A stretch of 64,000 nucleotides of DNA from CBDBJR01 sp965206445 (GTDB lineage: Bacteria; Pseudomonadota; Gammaproteobacteria; Arenicellales; Poriferihabitantaceae): positions 124,001-188,000 of the forward strand of contig CBDBJR010000002.1 of NCBI GenBank assembly GCA_965206445.1. Reading direction: 5' to 3'. Within the stretch, counting starts at the first letter, position 1, and every line of letters starts with the position of its first letter. Under the pieces are notes generated by a model. It did no database searches. It had not been told where the DNA came from and saw only the letters and a list, made by a program, of their open reading frames with translations. Shown here in pieces: positions 54,411 through 63,247 of the stretch. The position numbers were made by a program, and so were the translations under genes.

Positions 54411-57148
54411 TGGTCGGCCGGGTCGGCCGCTGGCCGCGCCGGCTGGGGTGCGCTCGCCGCCGCATACTGCGCTTCTGCCTGTGCGGCCAGCTCCGGCCAG
54501 CGCCAGAGCAGTTCCAGCAAGGTGTTCTGGGGCGGCGGCTTGAGCTCGTCCCGGTGGTCGGTTTTGAAGCCGGCAAACAGGTGCAGGTGTTTTTTTGCCC
54601 GCGTGCAGGCAACGTACAGCAAGCGGCCCAGCTCGTTCTGCTGCTGTGCGCGGTCGAGCTGCGCCAGACAGCGGTAGAATCGATCGTCGCGCTGGTCGCT
54701 GGAGAACAGCGGTGCGACCAGCAGCAGTTGCCGGGTGTCGTAAAACGGGTCGCCGTGAGCGGGTGTGTGCGCGCCGTCGGTGCCGTGGGTCAGCGGCGGC
54801 AGCCGCGTCCAGCGCAGCAGCGGCGCCTCCGAGCGGCCGCTGCTGCGCTCCAACTGCGGCAGGATAACGACGTCAAATTCCAGCCCTTTGGCGCCGTGTA
54901 TCGTCAGCAGGCGAATCCGGGCGCTCAGATTCGGCTGTGCCCAGAGCTTTTGCAGCGCCTCATTCAGGCTGTCGGCGGTGATGTCGAGCTGCCGATCGTC
55001 CATATCGGTCAGCAGCTCGAGGTAGCAGCGGCAGTCGGTCAGCTGGTTTTCCTGCAGCGGCGCCGCCCCGCCGAGCATCAGCCAGGCGGCCTCGACGTTG
55101 CTGCGCAGGTCGATGCGCCGGTGGCGTGCCAGCGCCGGCTGCATGGCCTGCTGTAGCCGCAGCAATCGCTGCCGGCCGTCGCTCGACAAGTCGGCCAGCC
55201 GCGCCGGGTCGTGCCACAGCTCGGTTATGTTGCGCTGGTCGGCGGCGGCCAGCCGGGTAATATCGGCCAGCGTCATGCCGCACCAGGGCGCGCGCAGCAG
55301 GCCAAGCCAGGCGCTACGGTCGGCCGGCTGCAATAAGGCCATGGTCAGCGTCAGCAAGTCGCGGATGTGCCGGGCGTCGGCCAGCGGCTGCAAATCGATC
55401 GCCTGAAAGGCAATCCCGCGCTGCTGTAACTGCGCGGCCACCGGCAGCAGGTGGGCGCGCGTGCGGCCGAGTACGGCGATGCTGTGCGGCGCCGCGGTGC
55501 GCTCGTATTGTGCGACCAAATCGGCAATCTGTTCGGCCTGCTGCACCGCATCGTCGTTAAACCGGCTGTGCAGCTCCACGGTTTGCGGCCCGGGCGGCAG
55601 CACCGGGCTGGCCGATGAATAGCGCACCGCGCCGCTGCTGATGTCGTCGGCACTCGGCATTATCTCGGCAAATGCCCGGTTGAACCAGTCCACCAGCGTC
55701 GGCGCCGAGCGAAAATTGCTGGTCAGCGCCAGCGGCTCCAGCGCGATGCCGCCCAGCCCGTCGCGCTGCACGCTGAGGAAGTGGCTGACCTGGGCCTGCC
55801 GAAACAGATAAATCGACTGCATCGGGTCGCCGACCAAAAACACACTGCGCCCGTCGCCGTCCTGCCAGCCGGCGGTGAGTTTTTCAAACAGCCTGATCTG
55901 CGCCGCCGAGGTATCCTGAAATTCATCCACCAGCACATGCGCCAGTCGATAATCCAGCACCAGCGCCAGGTCGGTCGGCTGCTCGCTGTCGCCCAGGGCG
56001 GCGTCCGCCCGCTGGGCGAGCTCGATATAGTCGGCCTGGTTGGCGGCGGTGAACAGCAGGCGCAGCTGCGCAACCGCCAGCGGCAGCAGCAGCATCAGGG
56101 CCTCGAGCGTCTCCCACTGGTCGTCGGTGAACGCCGCGTCCGGCAGCACTCTCAGCTGCGCCAGCCCGGCCACCGTCACCGGTCGGGATTGCAGCTGGGC
56201 CAATAGTGCCTGCATGCGCCGTTTGGCGTCGGGTTGGCCGGGCGGGAAGCCGTTGCGTACATTGACCTGCCCGCGCAGTTGATTGCCTTGCGTCAGTACC
56301 AGCTCGGCGAGCCCCCGCCATTGCTCGATAGCGCGGTGTTCGGCCGCCGGGAACGCCGTCATCTGATCGCAGGCGTGTTCTGAGATCCTGCCGGCGGCGA
56401 TGCGCTGTGCAGCCGAGTGGGCGGCCAGTTCGGTCAGCTCCGATTTGATCGCCGGTGGCAGCGCCGCAGCGATGGTGTGCAGCCGGTCGGTCACCATCGT
56501 CTGCCACATCGATTCGAGCTTCCGGCGGTCGTGGCCGTGCAGTAAAAACGGCAGCCAGCCGTCGCGCCGGGCCAGCATGTCCGCCAGCAGCCGGTGGGCG
56601 CGCGCGAGGTTGGCGTCCACCAGCGCCAGCAATCGCCGGCCGGCGTCGGCCCACTCGCTGTCGGGTTGATCCAACTGCTGCATCGTCAGCCTGGCGGCCT
56701 GCAAGTACAGGGGCTCGGGTGATTCGACGATGGTCGGCGGTGCGCCAAAACGGCTTGACCACGGCATGCGCTGTACCAGTTCGGCGCCCAGGCTGTCAAT
56801 CGTCTGTATGCGCAGCCGCCGGTGGTGCCGGAGCAATTGCCAGCCGTGGCGGGTATCGTTGTCGAGCGCCGCCGTGGCCAGTGATACTAATTCCGGGCTC
56901 AGCGGCGACTCGCCGGGGTCGGCGCACTGCTTTAGCGCATCAATGATCCGCCGGCGCATTTCTGCGGCCGCCTTGCGGGTGAACGTGATTGCGAGAATTT
57001 CTTCCGGCTGCCGGACGTGGCCAAGCAGCACCAGAAACCGCCGCACCAGCAGCTCGGTCTTGCCGGAGCCGGCCGGGGCCTGGACAATAAACGAGTGCTG
57101 CGGCGCCAGCGCACGCGCGCGCTGCGCCTGATCAGCAATCGGCGGCAT
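53720..57148 (-). CDS. addA: AddA-like helicase-nuclease subunit
   Basis: The motor subunit of a RecBCD-type enzyme that resects double-strand breaks for homologous recombination. I chose the ATG at 57148 (MPPIADQAQR), giving 1,142 residues and a 17-bp overlap with addB; the longer frame to 57385 adds low-complexity residues that overlap addB. Motifs: Walker A QAPAGSGKTELLVRR (residues 23-37), Ia ITFTRKAAAEMRRR, Walker B VDEFQDTSAAQ, GDPMQSIYLFRQA, then TIHGAKGLEFDVVILPQLER and LLYVACTRAKKHL. The C-terminal PD-(D/E)XK nuclease has DRSFIDQQQQ and WIIDFKFS, the latter with the catalytic Asp and Lys. The C-terminal part is duplicated at 46260. Confidence 0.9.
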   Translation of the reverse strand: MPPIADQAQRARALAPQHSFIVQAPAGSGKTELLVRRFLVLLGHVRQPEEILAITFTRKAAAEMRRRIIDALKQCADPGESPLSPELVSLATAALDNDTRHGWQLLRHHRRLRIQTIDSLGAELVQRMPWSSRFGAPPTIVESPEPLYLQAARLTMQQLDQPDSEWADAGRRLLALVDANLARAHRLLADMLARRDGWLPFLLHGHDRRKLESMWQTMVTDRLHTIAAALPPAIKSELTELAAHSAAQRIAAGRISEHACDQMTAFPAAEHRAIEQWRGLAELVLTQGNQLRGQVNVRNGFPPGQPDAKRRMQALLAQLQSRPVTVAGLAQLRVLPDAAFTDDQWETLEALMLLLPLAVAQLRLLFTAANQADYIELAQRADAALGDSEQPTDLALVLDYRLAHVLVDEFQDTSAAQIRLFEKLTAGWQDGDGRSVFLVGDPMQSIYLFRQAQVSHFLSVQRDGLGGIALEPLALTSNFRSAPTLVDWFNRAFAEIMPSADDISSGAVRYSSASPVLPPGPQTVELHSRFNDDAVQQAEQIADLVAQYERTAAPHSIAVLGRTRAHLLPVAAQLQQRGIAFQAIDLQPLADARHIRDLLTLTMALLQPADRSAWLGLLRAPWCGMTLADITRLAAADQRNITELWHDPARLADLSSDGRQRLLRLQQAMQPALARHRRIDLRSNVEAAWLMLGGAAPLQENQLTDCRCYLELLTDMDDRQLDITADSLNEALQKLWAQPNLSARIRLLTIHGAKGLEFDVVILPQLERSSGRSEAPLLRWTRLPPLTHGTDGAHTPAHGDPFYDTRQLLLVAPLFSSDQRDDRFYRCLAQLDRAQQQNELGRLLYVACTRAKKHLHLFAGFKTDHRDELKPPPQNTLLELLWRWPELAAQAEAQYAAASAPQPARPAADPADQPLTIPRLPLHWQPPALPSALAWQPGRTAIDERVEFSWAGEAARRVGTLLHTEFQQIDAVGWTHWRSQPIDARRQHAWAGQLSGLEAQQRTRALEQLQTALANTRQDARAEWIFSPAQQRIKTEWPITAVLAGRVVHLVIDRSFIDQQQQCWIIDFKFSRHDGKDTAQFLDREQQRYAEKMAQYARAVAALEQRPLSQIRLGLYFPLLNGWRAWSADPGDTDAPEPPDQR

Positions 57149-59921
57149 GGTCGCGCTCTGTGGACGGGGCCGGGCGGTCGGCGATTTGCGCCCGGCAAAA
57201 GCCGGGCAGGCGGCAGGGCCGGCACCGACCGGCGCCGGTGGGGTTCTGCCGTGCATCACCGGCGCTGAATTCGGCCGCCAGCTGTTCGAGCTGCCGGCGC
57301 CATGTGGCCAGCATCCCGGCCCAGTCATCGTCTGCCGCCGACGGTGCGACCGAGGGTGACGGTTTGCCGTTGTGATCGAGTGCAAACGGCTGATCGCGTT
57401 GACTAACGCCGATAAAACGGCATTGGCCGGCCTTGACCTGCGCCAGTGCGATCAGCGCAATCGGCTGCGTCTGGGTCATCGCGTACAGCGGCAGTTGCGG
57501 CGCCTCCAGCCGCTCACCGAACCACTTCGACACGCTGTCCGGCAGCCCGGTTTTATAGTCGATCAGGCCCACCGAGCCGTCGGCAAACCGGTCGATGCGA
57601 TCGACTTTGAGCCGCAGCGGCAGCGCGCCCAGTTGCAACTCATACAGCTGCTCGCAGGCCACCACGGTGAACGGCTCACAGCGCTGCCGCTCGACGGCAA
57701 ACCACTCGGTCAGCGTCCGCACCAGCCACGCCTCCTGCACCTGAAAAAAGCCGTCGCCACAGCCGCTGATGGCACGGTAGCGCCGCGCCGCCTGCTCGGC
57801 GCTGTGCTGCAACAACCGCCGCAGTTGCGGTTCGTCCAGGCGGTGCAGACGGTCGGAATCCTGAATGTCCAGCCAGGCCAGCTCCAGCGCCTTGTGCAGC
57901 AGTGAGCCGCGCTCGGCGGCGTTCAGCCCCGGCGCGCGCGGCTGCAAGTCGGTGGCGCCCAGCCGATAAGTGGCGTAGGCATAGCACGGGCAGGTTGCCT
58001 GCGCTTGAATCAGCCCGGCGCTGCCGCTGATGTGCTGCCCGGCGCTCACGGCCAGGCCCTGTTGATCGGCAATCCATTCCAGCGTCGGGCGGGTGTCGGC
58101 ATAGTGCTGATGCAGGTGGCGGGCGACCGGCAGGTCGGCGCTCGCATCCGGCTCGCCGAGCGGCAGCAGCGGGCTGTCTTCGCACGCCAGGTCGCCGTCA
58201 AATCGCGTCCGACTGAGCACCAGCTCGGCGCACGCGTGGCGCAGGGCGTGCTGCCGCTGCTCCGCCAGTTGGAAATGCTGCTCGAGATCGGCCTCGTGGA
58301 GGCCGGCAGCGCGCTGCAGCCGGGTCGGGATGAAGGGGTTGAGCTGCGCCCGGGGCGGCCAGCAGTCGGCCACCAGATCGCCAAACCAGATGCCGTCGAA
58401 GCGCAGTCCGGCGGCCTCCAGTACGCCCATAACCTGCACCGGCGCCTGTTTGTCTTCGGTCTGAAACGGTTGTTCGGCGGCCAGTTGGCGCAGCCGATTG
58501 AGCGCCTCGTCGGCAGTTGCCGACAGCTGGACCAGGTCCAATTCCGCCAGCTTCCACAGCAGGTCGTAAAAGGCCTGCACGAGCGGGAAAGTATCGCTGT
58601 CCGGCGGCGCTTCGCCCGGCCAGCCGAGCCGGTCGAGCCAGTGCTTGAAGCGGTTGGCCCAGTGCGAGAACGCCGCTGTTTTGCGGCGCTGGCCGAGTGC
58701 GTCGCCGAGTGTGCCCAGCAGCCGGGTTAGCTGCGGCGTATCGGGTCGCCCGGTGCGCTCGGCGGACAGTATGCTGTGCAGCTTGTCCAGGCGGATTTGA
58801 TACGCCAGATGGCGCTGGCACCAGTACACCAGCCGACTGCGCGCGGCCTGTTCCTGCTGCGCTGCGTGCAGATACGGTGAGAGAATGAAATCGCTCAGCC
58901 GGGCGCCCTCCAGCGGCTCCAGCAGCGCGCCCAGCAACCCGAGCGCGTCGCGCACCGGCGCCAGGGCGACCAGGTTGTCGCCGAGCGAGACGTGCCAGCT
59001 GGTGGCGCGGGCATCCGGTTCCAGCAGGCTGCCCGGTTGCAGGGTCTGTTTCAGGGCATACACAATCGCGCGCCGCGAGCGCGGCATATCCGGGCAGACG
59101 ATCGCCAGTTTGCCGGCCGGGTTTTGCTGCTGCTGTGCGCGCACCCAGTTGGCCGCCGCCAGCCACTGACTCGGCGCATCGTCGAAACAGGCGACGCGCA
59201 CCTGCGCTACGGTTGGCGTCGGTGGGCGGCTGAGAATCACCTCGGCGTGGCGCGCCAGCGCGTCGATTATCGATTGATGCTGGGGCGTGACGCGGTCGAA
59301 ACCGTGAAAGACAAATCGGGTTTGCGGCGGTGTGCCGGGCGCTTGCAGGCAGCGGAGTGTGGCGGCGCGCTGTATGTGCTGCGCGATGTGCTCGCCCAGC
59401 AGTGCGCTGTCCAGCCAGTGCTGGTCGGCGCAGTGCGCGCGGAAGCGGCGTGCCCAGCGCAGGAAGTGCCGGTGGTCAACGTGTTCGGAGGCCGCGCAGT
59501 GTTGCAGCTCGATTTGCCAGAGATGCAGCAGACGCCAGGCCTGCATGGCGGTTTTTGCGCTGCTGTAGGTGTTCCACAGCGGTTCGGTGTCGCTACTCTG
59601 CCGGGCAATGTCGCGCGCAATAATCTGCTGCCAGAGGCTGAGCGCCTGCGCGTCTTCGAGCAGCGTCGGCTGCGCTGAGGCAGAGCTGAAATATTGCCAG
59701 CAGCGCTTTAGCCAGGCCGGGTAATGCAAAATATCCGCACTGGGCCAGGCGACGCGATGCTGCTGCTGCCGGTGGTCGAAATCGGTGCGCAATTCGTGCG
59801 CCAGCCGCCGGGTGGCGGTGATGATGCCGGCGCCGGCGTGCAGTTGGTCGAATAGCGCCTGCCGGTCGAATGCGGATGGATCGACAGGCGATGGGGCCGT
59901 AGCGGCCGGCGCGGGCGACAC
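57132..59921 (-). CDS. addB: AddB-like nuclease subunit with probable Fe-S cluster
   Basis: The partner of AddA; in AddAB this subunit has an inactive or partial helicase fold and a second nuclease. The C-terminal nuclease shows the DRIDRF and GLIDYKTG motifs. Cysteines are placed as in Fe-S-containing AddB: one before the nuclease (ATCPCYAYATYRLGA) and CRPCRLPGFC after it, i.e. CxxCxxxxxC. No full Walker A is obvious at the N-terminus. I chose the GTG at 59921 because it falls just after the phhB stop; the frame extends to 60095 but would overlap phhB extensively. That gives 929 residues, and the start is uncertain as no ribosome-binding site is clear. The gene overlaps addA by 17 bp. Confidence 0.82.
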   Translation of the reverse strand: MSPAPAATAPSPVDPSAFDRQALFDQLHAGAGIITATRRLAHELRTDFDHRQQQHRVAWPSADILHYPAWLKRCWQYFSSASAQPTLLEDAQALSLWQQIIARDIARQSSDTEPLWNTYSSAKTAMQAWRLLHLWQIELQHCAASEHVDHRHFLRWARRFRAHCADQHWLDSALLGEHIAQHIQRAATLRCLQAPGTPPQTRFVFHGFDRVTPQHQSIIDALARHAEVILSRPPTPTVAQVRVACFDDAPSQWLAAANWVRAQQQQNPAGKLAIVCPDMPRSRRAIVYALKQTLQPGSLLEPDARATSWHVSLGDNLVALAPVRDALGLLGALLEPLEGARLSDFILSPYLHAAQQEQAARSRLVYWCQRHLAYQIRLDKLHSILSAERTGRPDTPQLTRLLGTLGDALGQRRKTAAFSHWANRFKHWLDRLGWPGEAPPDSDTFPLVQAFYDLLWKLAELDLVQLSATADEALNRLRQLAAEQPFQTEDKQAPVQVMGVLEAAGLRFDGIWFGDLVADCWPPRAQLNPFIPTRLQRAAGLHEADLEQHFQLAEQRQHALRHACAELVLSRTRFDGDLACEDSPLLPLGEPDASADLPVARHLHQHYADTRPTLEWIADQQGLAVSAGQHISGSAGLIQAQATCPCYAYATYRLGATDLQPRAPGLNAAERGSLLHKALELAWLDIQDSDRLHRLDEPQLRRLLQHSAEQAARRYRAISGCGDGFFQVQEAWLVRTLTEWFAVERQRCEPFTVVACEQLYELQLGALPLRLKVDRIDRFADGSVGLIDYKTGLPDSVSKWFGERLEAPQLPLYAMTQTQPIALIALAQVKAGQCRFIGVSQRDQPFALDHNGKPSPSVAPSAADDDWAGMLATWRRQLEQLAAEFSAGDARQNPTGAGRCRPCRLPGFCRAQIADRPAPSTERDHAADC

Positions 59922-59935
59922 CGGGGGCGGAGCGG

Positions 59936-60244
59936 CTAGTGCGCGCCCGCCGCCAGCTTTTCCATTTTGGCGGCGAGCTCGAAATCCAGCCGCGTCAGGC
60001 CGCCGGCATCGTGGGTGGTGAGTTCGATCGAGACGGTTTTGTAGCAGTTGCTCCAATCGGGATGATGGTTGAGTTTCTCCGCTTCGATCGCGCATTGCAG
60101 CATGAAGCCGATCGCCTGCACGAAACTGTCGAATCGATACGCGCGTTGCAGTCGGCCATCAACGATGTGCCAACGGTCGTGCGCGCCGTTCAGCCGGGCC
60201 AGTTGCTGCCGCTGTTGTTGGTCGCTGAGGAGGGGTTCAGGCAT
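59936..60244 (-). CDS. phhB: pterin-4a-carbinolamine dehydratase
   Basis: It recycles the tetrahydrobiopterin cofactor by dehydrating 4a-hydroxytetrahydropterin, normally alongside phenylalanine hydroxylase. The 102-residue length is typical. The diagnostic region is AEKLNHHPDWSNCYKTVSIE followed by LTTHDAGGLTRLDFELA, with the His-His-Pro active-site motif and a second His. The N-terminal part (RWHIVDGRLQRAYRF) also fits. It lies 14 bp after the SDR gene and 14 bp before addB, so the four genes look like one operon; no phenylalanine hydroxylase is in the window. Confidence 0.88.
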   Translation of the reverse strand: MPEPLLSDQQQRQQLARLNGAHDRWHIVDGRLQRAYRFDSFVQAIGFMLQCAIEAEKLNHHPDWSNCYKTVSIELTTHDAGGLTRLDFELAAKMEKLAAGAH

Positions 60245-60258
60245 GCGCGTGACGCGGT

Positions 60259-61071
60259 CTAAGCCATCGGGGCGAGCCCGGCATCGGCCCAGAGCGGGCC
60301 GGAAAGCACCGGATTTTCGATCAGGGCGACCACCGCGGCGGCAATTTCAGCCGGTTGTATCAGGCGGCCCAGCGGCACCAGCGGCTTCAGTTTTTGCTCG
60401 AAGTGATCGGCCGGCAGTTGTGCGAACATCGGGGTAGCGACAAACCCGGGGTGTATGATGCGGGTTTGTACGCCGTGGTACAGCCCTTCCAGGTTGAGCG
60501 TTTTGCCGGCGGCGGCCAGCCCGGCTTTGGCCGAGGAATATGAGACTTGTCCGCGATTGCCGCGGCATGAGACCGAGCCTATCAATACGATTGAGGCCTG
60601 AATGCCTTCCTCGGGCTGCCATTTTTCCCGCCCGGCACGGTGGCGCTGTTCGGCTATGCCGGCCAGTGTTTGCAGCGCCCAGTAGACCGGGTGCAGCAGA
60701 TTGACTTCCAGCACGCGGCGAAAGGTGTCAGCGCAATACAATTCGGCGCGCCCGGTTTGCCGGTCGATCTTTGCCGCCAGCGCGTCGCGCAATATGCCCG
60801 CCGCCGGGACGCAGATCTGTACCGGCGCCTGTTGCTGCATGCGGTCAAAGACCTGCTGTCTGAAATCGGCCTGGGTAACGTCGCCCTGCATTGCCAGCGC
60901 TACGGTGCGGCCGGCTTGTCGGTTGAGTTGTTCGGCTGCCTGATGGCACTGCGTGGACTGATCGACGACCGCTACCTGGCCGACTTGTCTGGCGACCAGC
61001 GCGTGGGCGACGGCCAGGCCGATGCCGCCGGCGGCGCCGGTGACGATGGCGGATGTGTTTTCAATCTGCAT
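60259..61071 (-). CDS. SDR-family oxidoreductase
   Basis: A 270-residue short-chain dehydrogenase/reductase with a single Rossmann domain. The cofactor loop TGAAGGIG is at residues 11-18, the catalytic tetrad fits Asn124, Ser166 or Ser168, Tyr178 and Lys182 (YSSAK), and the downstream HPGFVATPMF segment is typical. An acidic residue after the second strand (VAVVDQST) favours NAD(H) over NADP(H). The usual NNAG motif is changed to PAAG (89-92), which is uncommon. Substrate unknown; classical SDRs act on alcohols, sterols or acyl-CoA derivatives. It is first in the operon with phhB and addBA. Confidence 0.82.
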   Translation of the reverse strand: MQIENTSAIVTGAAGGIGLAVAHALVARQVGQVAVVDQSTQCHQAAEQLNRQAGRTVALAMQGDVTQADFRQQVFDRMQQQAPVQICVPAAGILRDALAAKIDRQTGRAELYCADTFRRVLEVNLLHPVYWALQTLAGIAEQRHRAGREKWQPEEGIQASIVLIGSVSCRGNRGQVSYSSAKAGLAAAGKTLNLEGLYHGVQTRIIHPGFVATPMFAQLPADHFEQKLKPLVPLGRLIQPAEIAAAVVALIENPVLSGPLWADAGLAPMA

Positions 61072-61168
61072 GTTGACGCAATAATCGACCTGAAGCCGGT
61101 TTGGGATATTGCCGCGTGTGTTTCAGGTTGCGGTGAGCGGCTACTGTACCGAATATTGACTTATATAT

Positions 61169-61216
61169 CGATAACCCCAGCGAGCGATAACTACAGCGGG
61201 CGATAACCCCAGCGCT
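61169..61216. repeat. three-copy 16-bp tandem repeat between divergent genes
   Basis: Three head-to-tail units start CGATAAC: CGATAACCCCAGCGAG, CGATAACTACAGCGGG and CGATAACCCCAGCGCT. They lie in the 356 bp region between the SDR gene and petA, about 100 bp upstream of the SDR start. Sixteen bp is about 1.5 helical turns, so adjacent units face opposite sides; they could be regulator sites or a simple slippage product. Confidence 0.75.
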
Positions 61217-61306
61217 CCGTATGCGGGGCGATGGGGGCGTGTATACAGCGATTCCGGGCCGGTGGGCAGAAATTACCGTACCGCTGGCTGCATTGACGGT
61301 TGGTTT

Positions 61307-61315
61307 TGTTATAAT
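61307..61315 (+). promoter_or_regulatory. extended -10 promoter for petABC
   Basis: TGTTATAAT, a perfect extended -10, sits about 113 bp upstream of the petA start. The preceding bases (TTGACGGTTGGTTT) include a TTGACG, but only 11 bp away, too close to act as a normal -35. The surrounding GGTTTTGTTATAAT is nearly the same as at the GMC promoter (44422-44436). petA also has GAGG at 61419-61422 as a ribosome-binding site. Confidence 0.5.
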
Positions 61316-61427
61316 CGGCTTTTCCGGCAGTCGGGTTTTCATGGTGATGCGAGGGCCGGTTGATGACGGGATGGGCCGGGTCAGTTGATGCCGGCGCTGA
61401 AGTGACATTCTATTTTTCGAGGTAAGC

Positions 61428-62021
61428 ATGGTTGACAGTCTAAGCGATGACGCCGCGGTGGATCAACGTCGCCGCCGCGTACTCAGCATCGCCACCACCG
61501 GTATGGGGCTGGCGGGTGGCGTCGGGTTGCTGGTGCCGTTTGCCGGCAGTTTGAGCCCCAGCGAGAAGGCAAAAGCGGCCGGGGCGCCGATTGAGGTGGA
61601 TATCAGCAAGATTGAGCCCGGGCAGCAGTTGACCTATGAATGGCGCGGCAAACCGGTCTGGATTATCAATCGCACGCCGGAGATGCTGGCCGCGCTGTCG
61701 GCGCGCAGAGAAGGTCTGTTGGACCCGGATTCGACCGCCGTACAGCAGCCGGAGTACGCCAGAAATGCCTACCGCTCAATCAAACAAAGCATTCTGGTGC
61801 TGGTGGGGATTTGCACGCATCTCGGTTGTTCGCCGAAATTTCTGCCCGCGGTGGAGGCCGACTGGGACGGCGGCTTCCTGTGCGCCTGCCACGGCTCCCG
61901 ATTTGATCTGGCGGGCCGGGTTTTTGCCGGCGCCCCGGCGCCGCGAAACCTGGAGGTGCCGCCGCATAAATACGTATCCGATGACGTGATTTTGATCGGC
62001 TCCGACAAGGAGGCAGCATGA
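61428..62021 (+). CDS. petA: ubiquinol-cytochrome c reductase Rieske iron-sulfur subunit
   Basis: The 2Fe-2S protein of the cytochrome bc1 complex, which takes an electron from ubiquinol at the Qo site and passes it to cytochrome c1. In 197 residues, the N-terminus has a basic RRRR run followed by a hydrophobic membrane anchor (IATTGMGLAGGVGLLVPFAG), as in Tat-dependent Rieske proteins. Cluster box 1 is CTHLGC and box 2 is CACHGS: the inferred ligands are Cys129, His131, Cys152 and His155, with Cys134 and Cys154 forming the disulfide. The start has a good ribosome-binding site. Its stop overlaps the petB start by 4 bp. Confidence 0.96.
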   Translation: MVDSLSDDAAVDQRRRRVLSIATTGMGLAGGVGLLVPFAGSLSPSEKAKAAGAPIEVDISKIEPGQQLTYEWRGKPVWIINRTPEMLAALSARREGLLDPDSTAVQQPEYARNAYRSIKQSILVLVGICTHLGCSPKFLPAVEADWDGGFLCACHGSRFDLAGRVFAGAPAPRNLEVPPHKYVSDDVILIGSDKEAA

Positions 62022-63247
62022 GCTTCATGGATTGGGTGGACCGTCGCTTCCCGGCGACCAAAGTGTTCAAAGAGCACTTCAGCGAATATTATGCGCCGAA
62101 AAACTTCAATTTCTGGTACTTCTTCGGCTCGTTGGCACTGGTGGTGCTGGTGCTGCAGATTGTCACCGGCGTGCTGTTGGCGATGAATTACAAACCCGAT
62201 GCCACGCTGGCGTTTGCGTCGGTGGAATACATTATGCGCGATGTCTGGGGCGGGTGGTTTGTGCGCTATATGCATTCGGTCGGCGCGTCGATGTTTTTTG
62301 CCGTGATTTATCTGCATATGTTCCGCGGGTTGATCTACGGCTCATACAAGGAGCCGCGCGAGTTGATCTGGATTTTTGGCATGGTGATCTATCTCGCTAT
62401 GATGGCCACCGCCTTTTTCGGTTATCTGCTGCCGTGGGGGCAGATGTCTTTCTGGGGCGCGCAAGTGATCGTCAACCTGTTTGAAACCCTGCCGATCGTC
62501 GGCACCGGGCTATCGCAATGGATTCGCGGTGATTATGTGATCTCGGATATTACGCTGAACCGGTTTTATGCCTTTCATTATCTGATCCCGTTTGTATTGG
62601 TCGGGCTGGTGTTCCTGCATATCGTGGCGCTGCACAAGGTGGGCTCGAATAATCCCGATGGCGTCGAGATCAAGCAGGGGCCGAAGGGCAATCGCTGGCG
62701 ACCGGACGCGCCGGCGGACGGTATCCCGTTTCACCCCTACTACACGGTCAAGGACCTGATGGGGCTGACGGTGTTTATGGCCATTTTCTTTGCGATCGTG
62801 TTCTTTGCGCCGGAGATGGGCGGGTATTTCCTCGAGCAGCCCAATTTTGAGCCGGCGAATCCGCTGAAAACCCCGGAGCATATCGCGCCGGTTTGGTATT
62901 TCACGCCGTATTATGCGATTTTGCGCGCGATACCGAGTTTTGCCGGCACGCAGGTGTGGGGTGTGCTGGCGATGCTGGGCGCGGTGCTGGCGTTTTTCTT
63001 TTTGCCCTGGCTGGACCGCAGTGAAGTCAAGTCGATTCGGTATCGCGGTTGGCTGTACAAGAGTTTCCTGAGTATGTTTGTGGTGGCGTTCATCGCGCTG
63101 GGTTATCTGGGCACGCGCCCGCCGACCCCGGTCTCTACGTTGTTGTCGCAGATATTTACCGGGCTGTATTTCGCCTTCTTTTTGCTGATGCCGATCTATA
63201 CCCGGTTCGATAAAACCCGGCCGGTGCCGACGAGGGTCAGCGGATGA
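62018..63247 (+). CDS. petB: cytochrome b of the bc1 complex
   Basis: The membrane core of the complex, with two hemes b and the Qo and Qi quinone sites. The 409-residue protein has the two heme-ligand pairs 14 residues apart in each helix: His86/His100 and His187/His201. The Qo loop motif reads PVWY (TPEHIAPVWYF) rather than PEWY, the form usual in beta- and gammaproteobacteria. Eight or so hydrophobic helices are visible (e.g. FFGSLALVVLVLQIVTGVLL, LTVFMAIFFAIVFFAP, FLSMFVVAFIALGYLG). It overlaps petA by 4 bp and petC by 4 bp (ATGA), so the operon is translationally coupled. Confidence 0.97.
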   Translation: MSFMDWVDRRFPATKVFKEHFSEYYAPKNFNFWYFFGSLALVVLVLQIVTGVLLAMNYKPDATLAFASVEYIMRDVWGGWFVRYMHSVGASMFFAVIYLHMFRGLIYGSYKEPRELIWIFGMVIYLAMMATAFFGYLLPWGQMSFWGAQVIVNLFETLPIVGTGLSQWIRGDYVISDITLNRFYAFHYLIPFVLVGLVFLHIVALHKVGSNNPDGVEIKQGPKGNRWRPDAPADGIPFHPYYTVKDLMGLTVFMAIFFAIVFFAPEMGGYFLEQPNFEPANPLKTPEHIAPVWYFTPYYAILRAIPSFAGTQVWGVLAMLGAVLAFFFLPWLDRSEVKSIRYRGWLYKSFLSMFVVAFIALGYLGTRPPTPVSTLLSQIFTGLYFAFFLLMPIYTRFDKTRPVPTRVSG

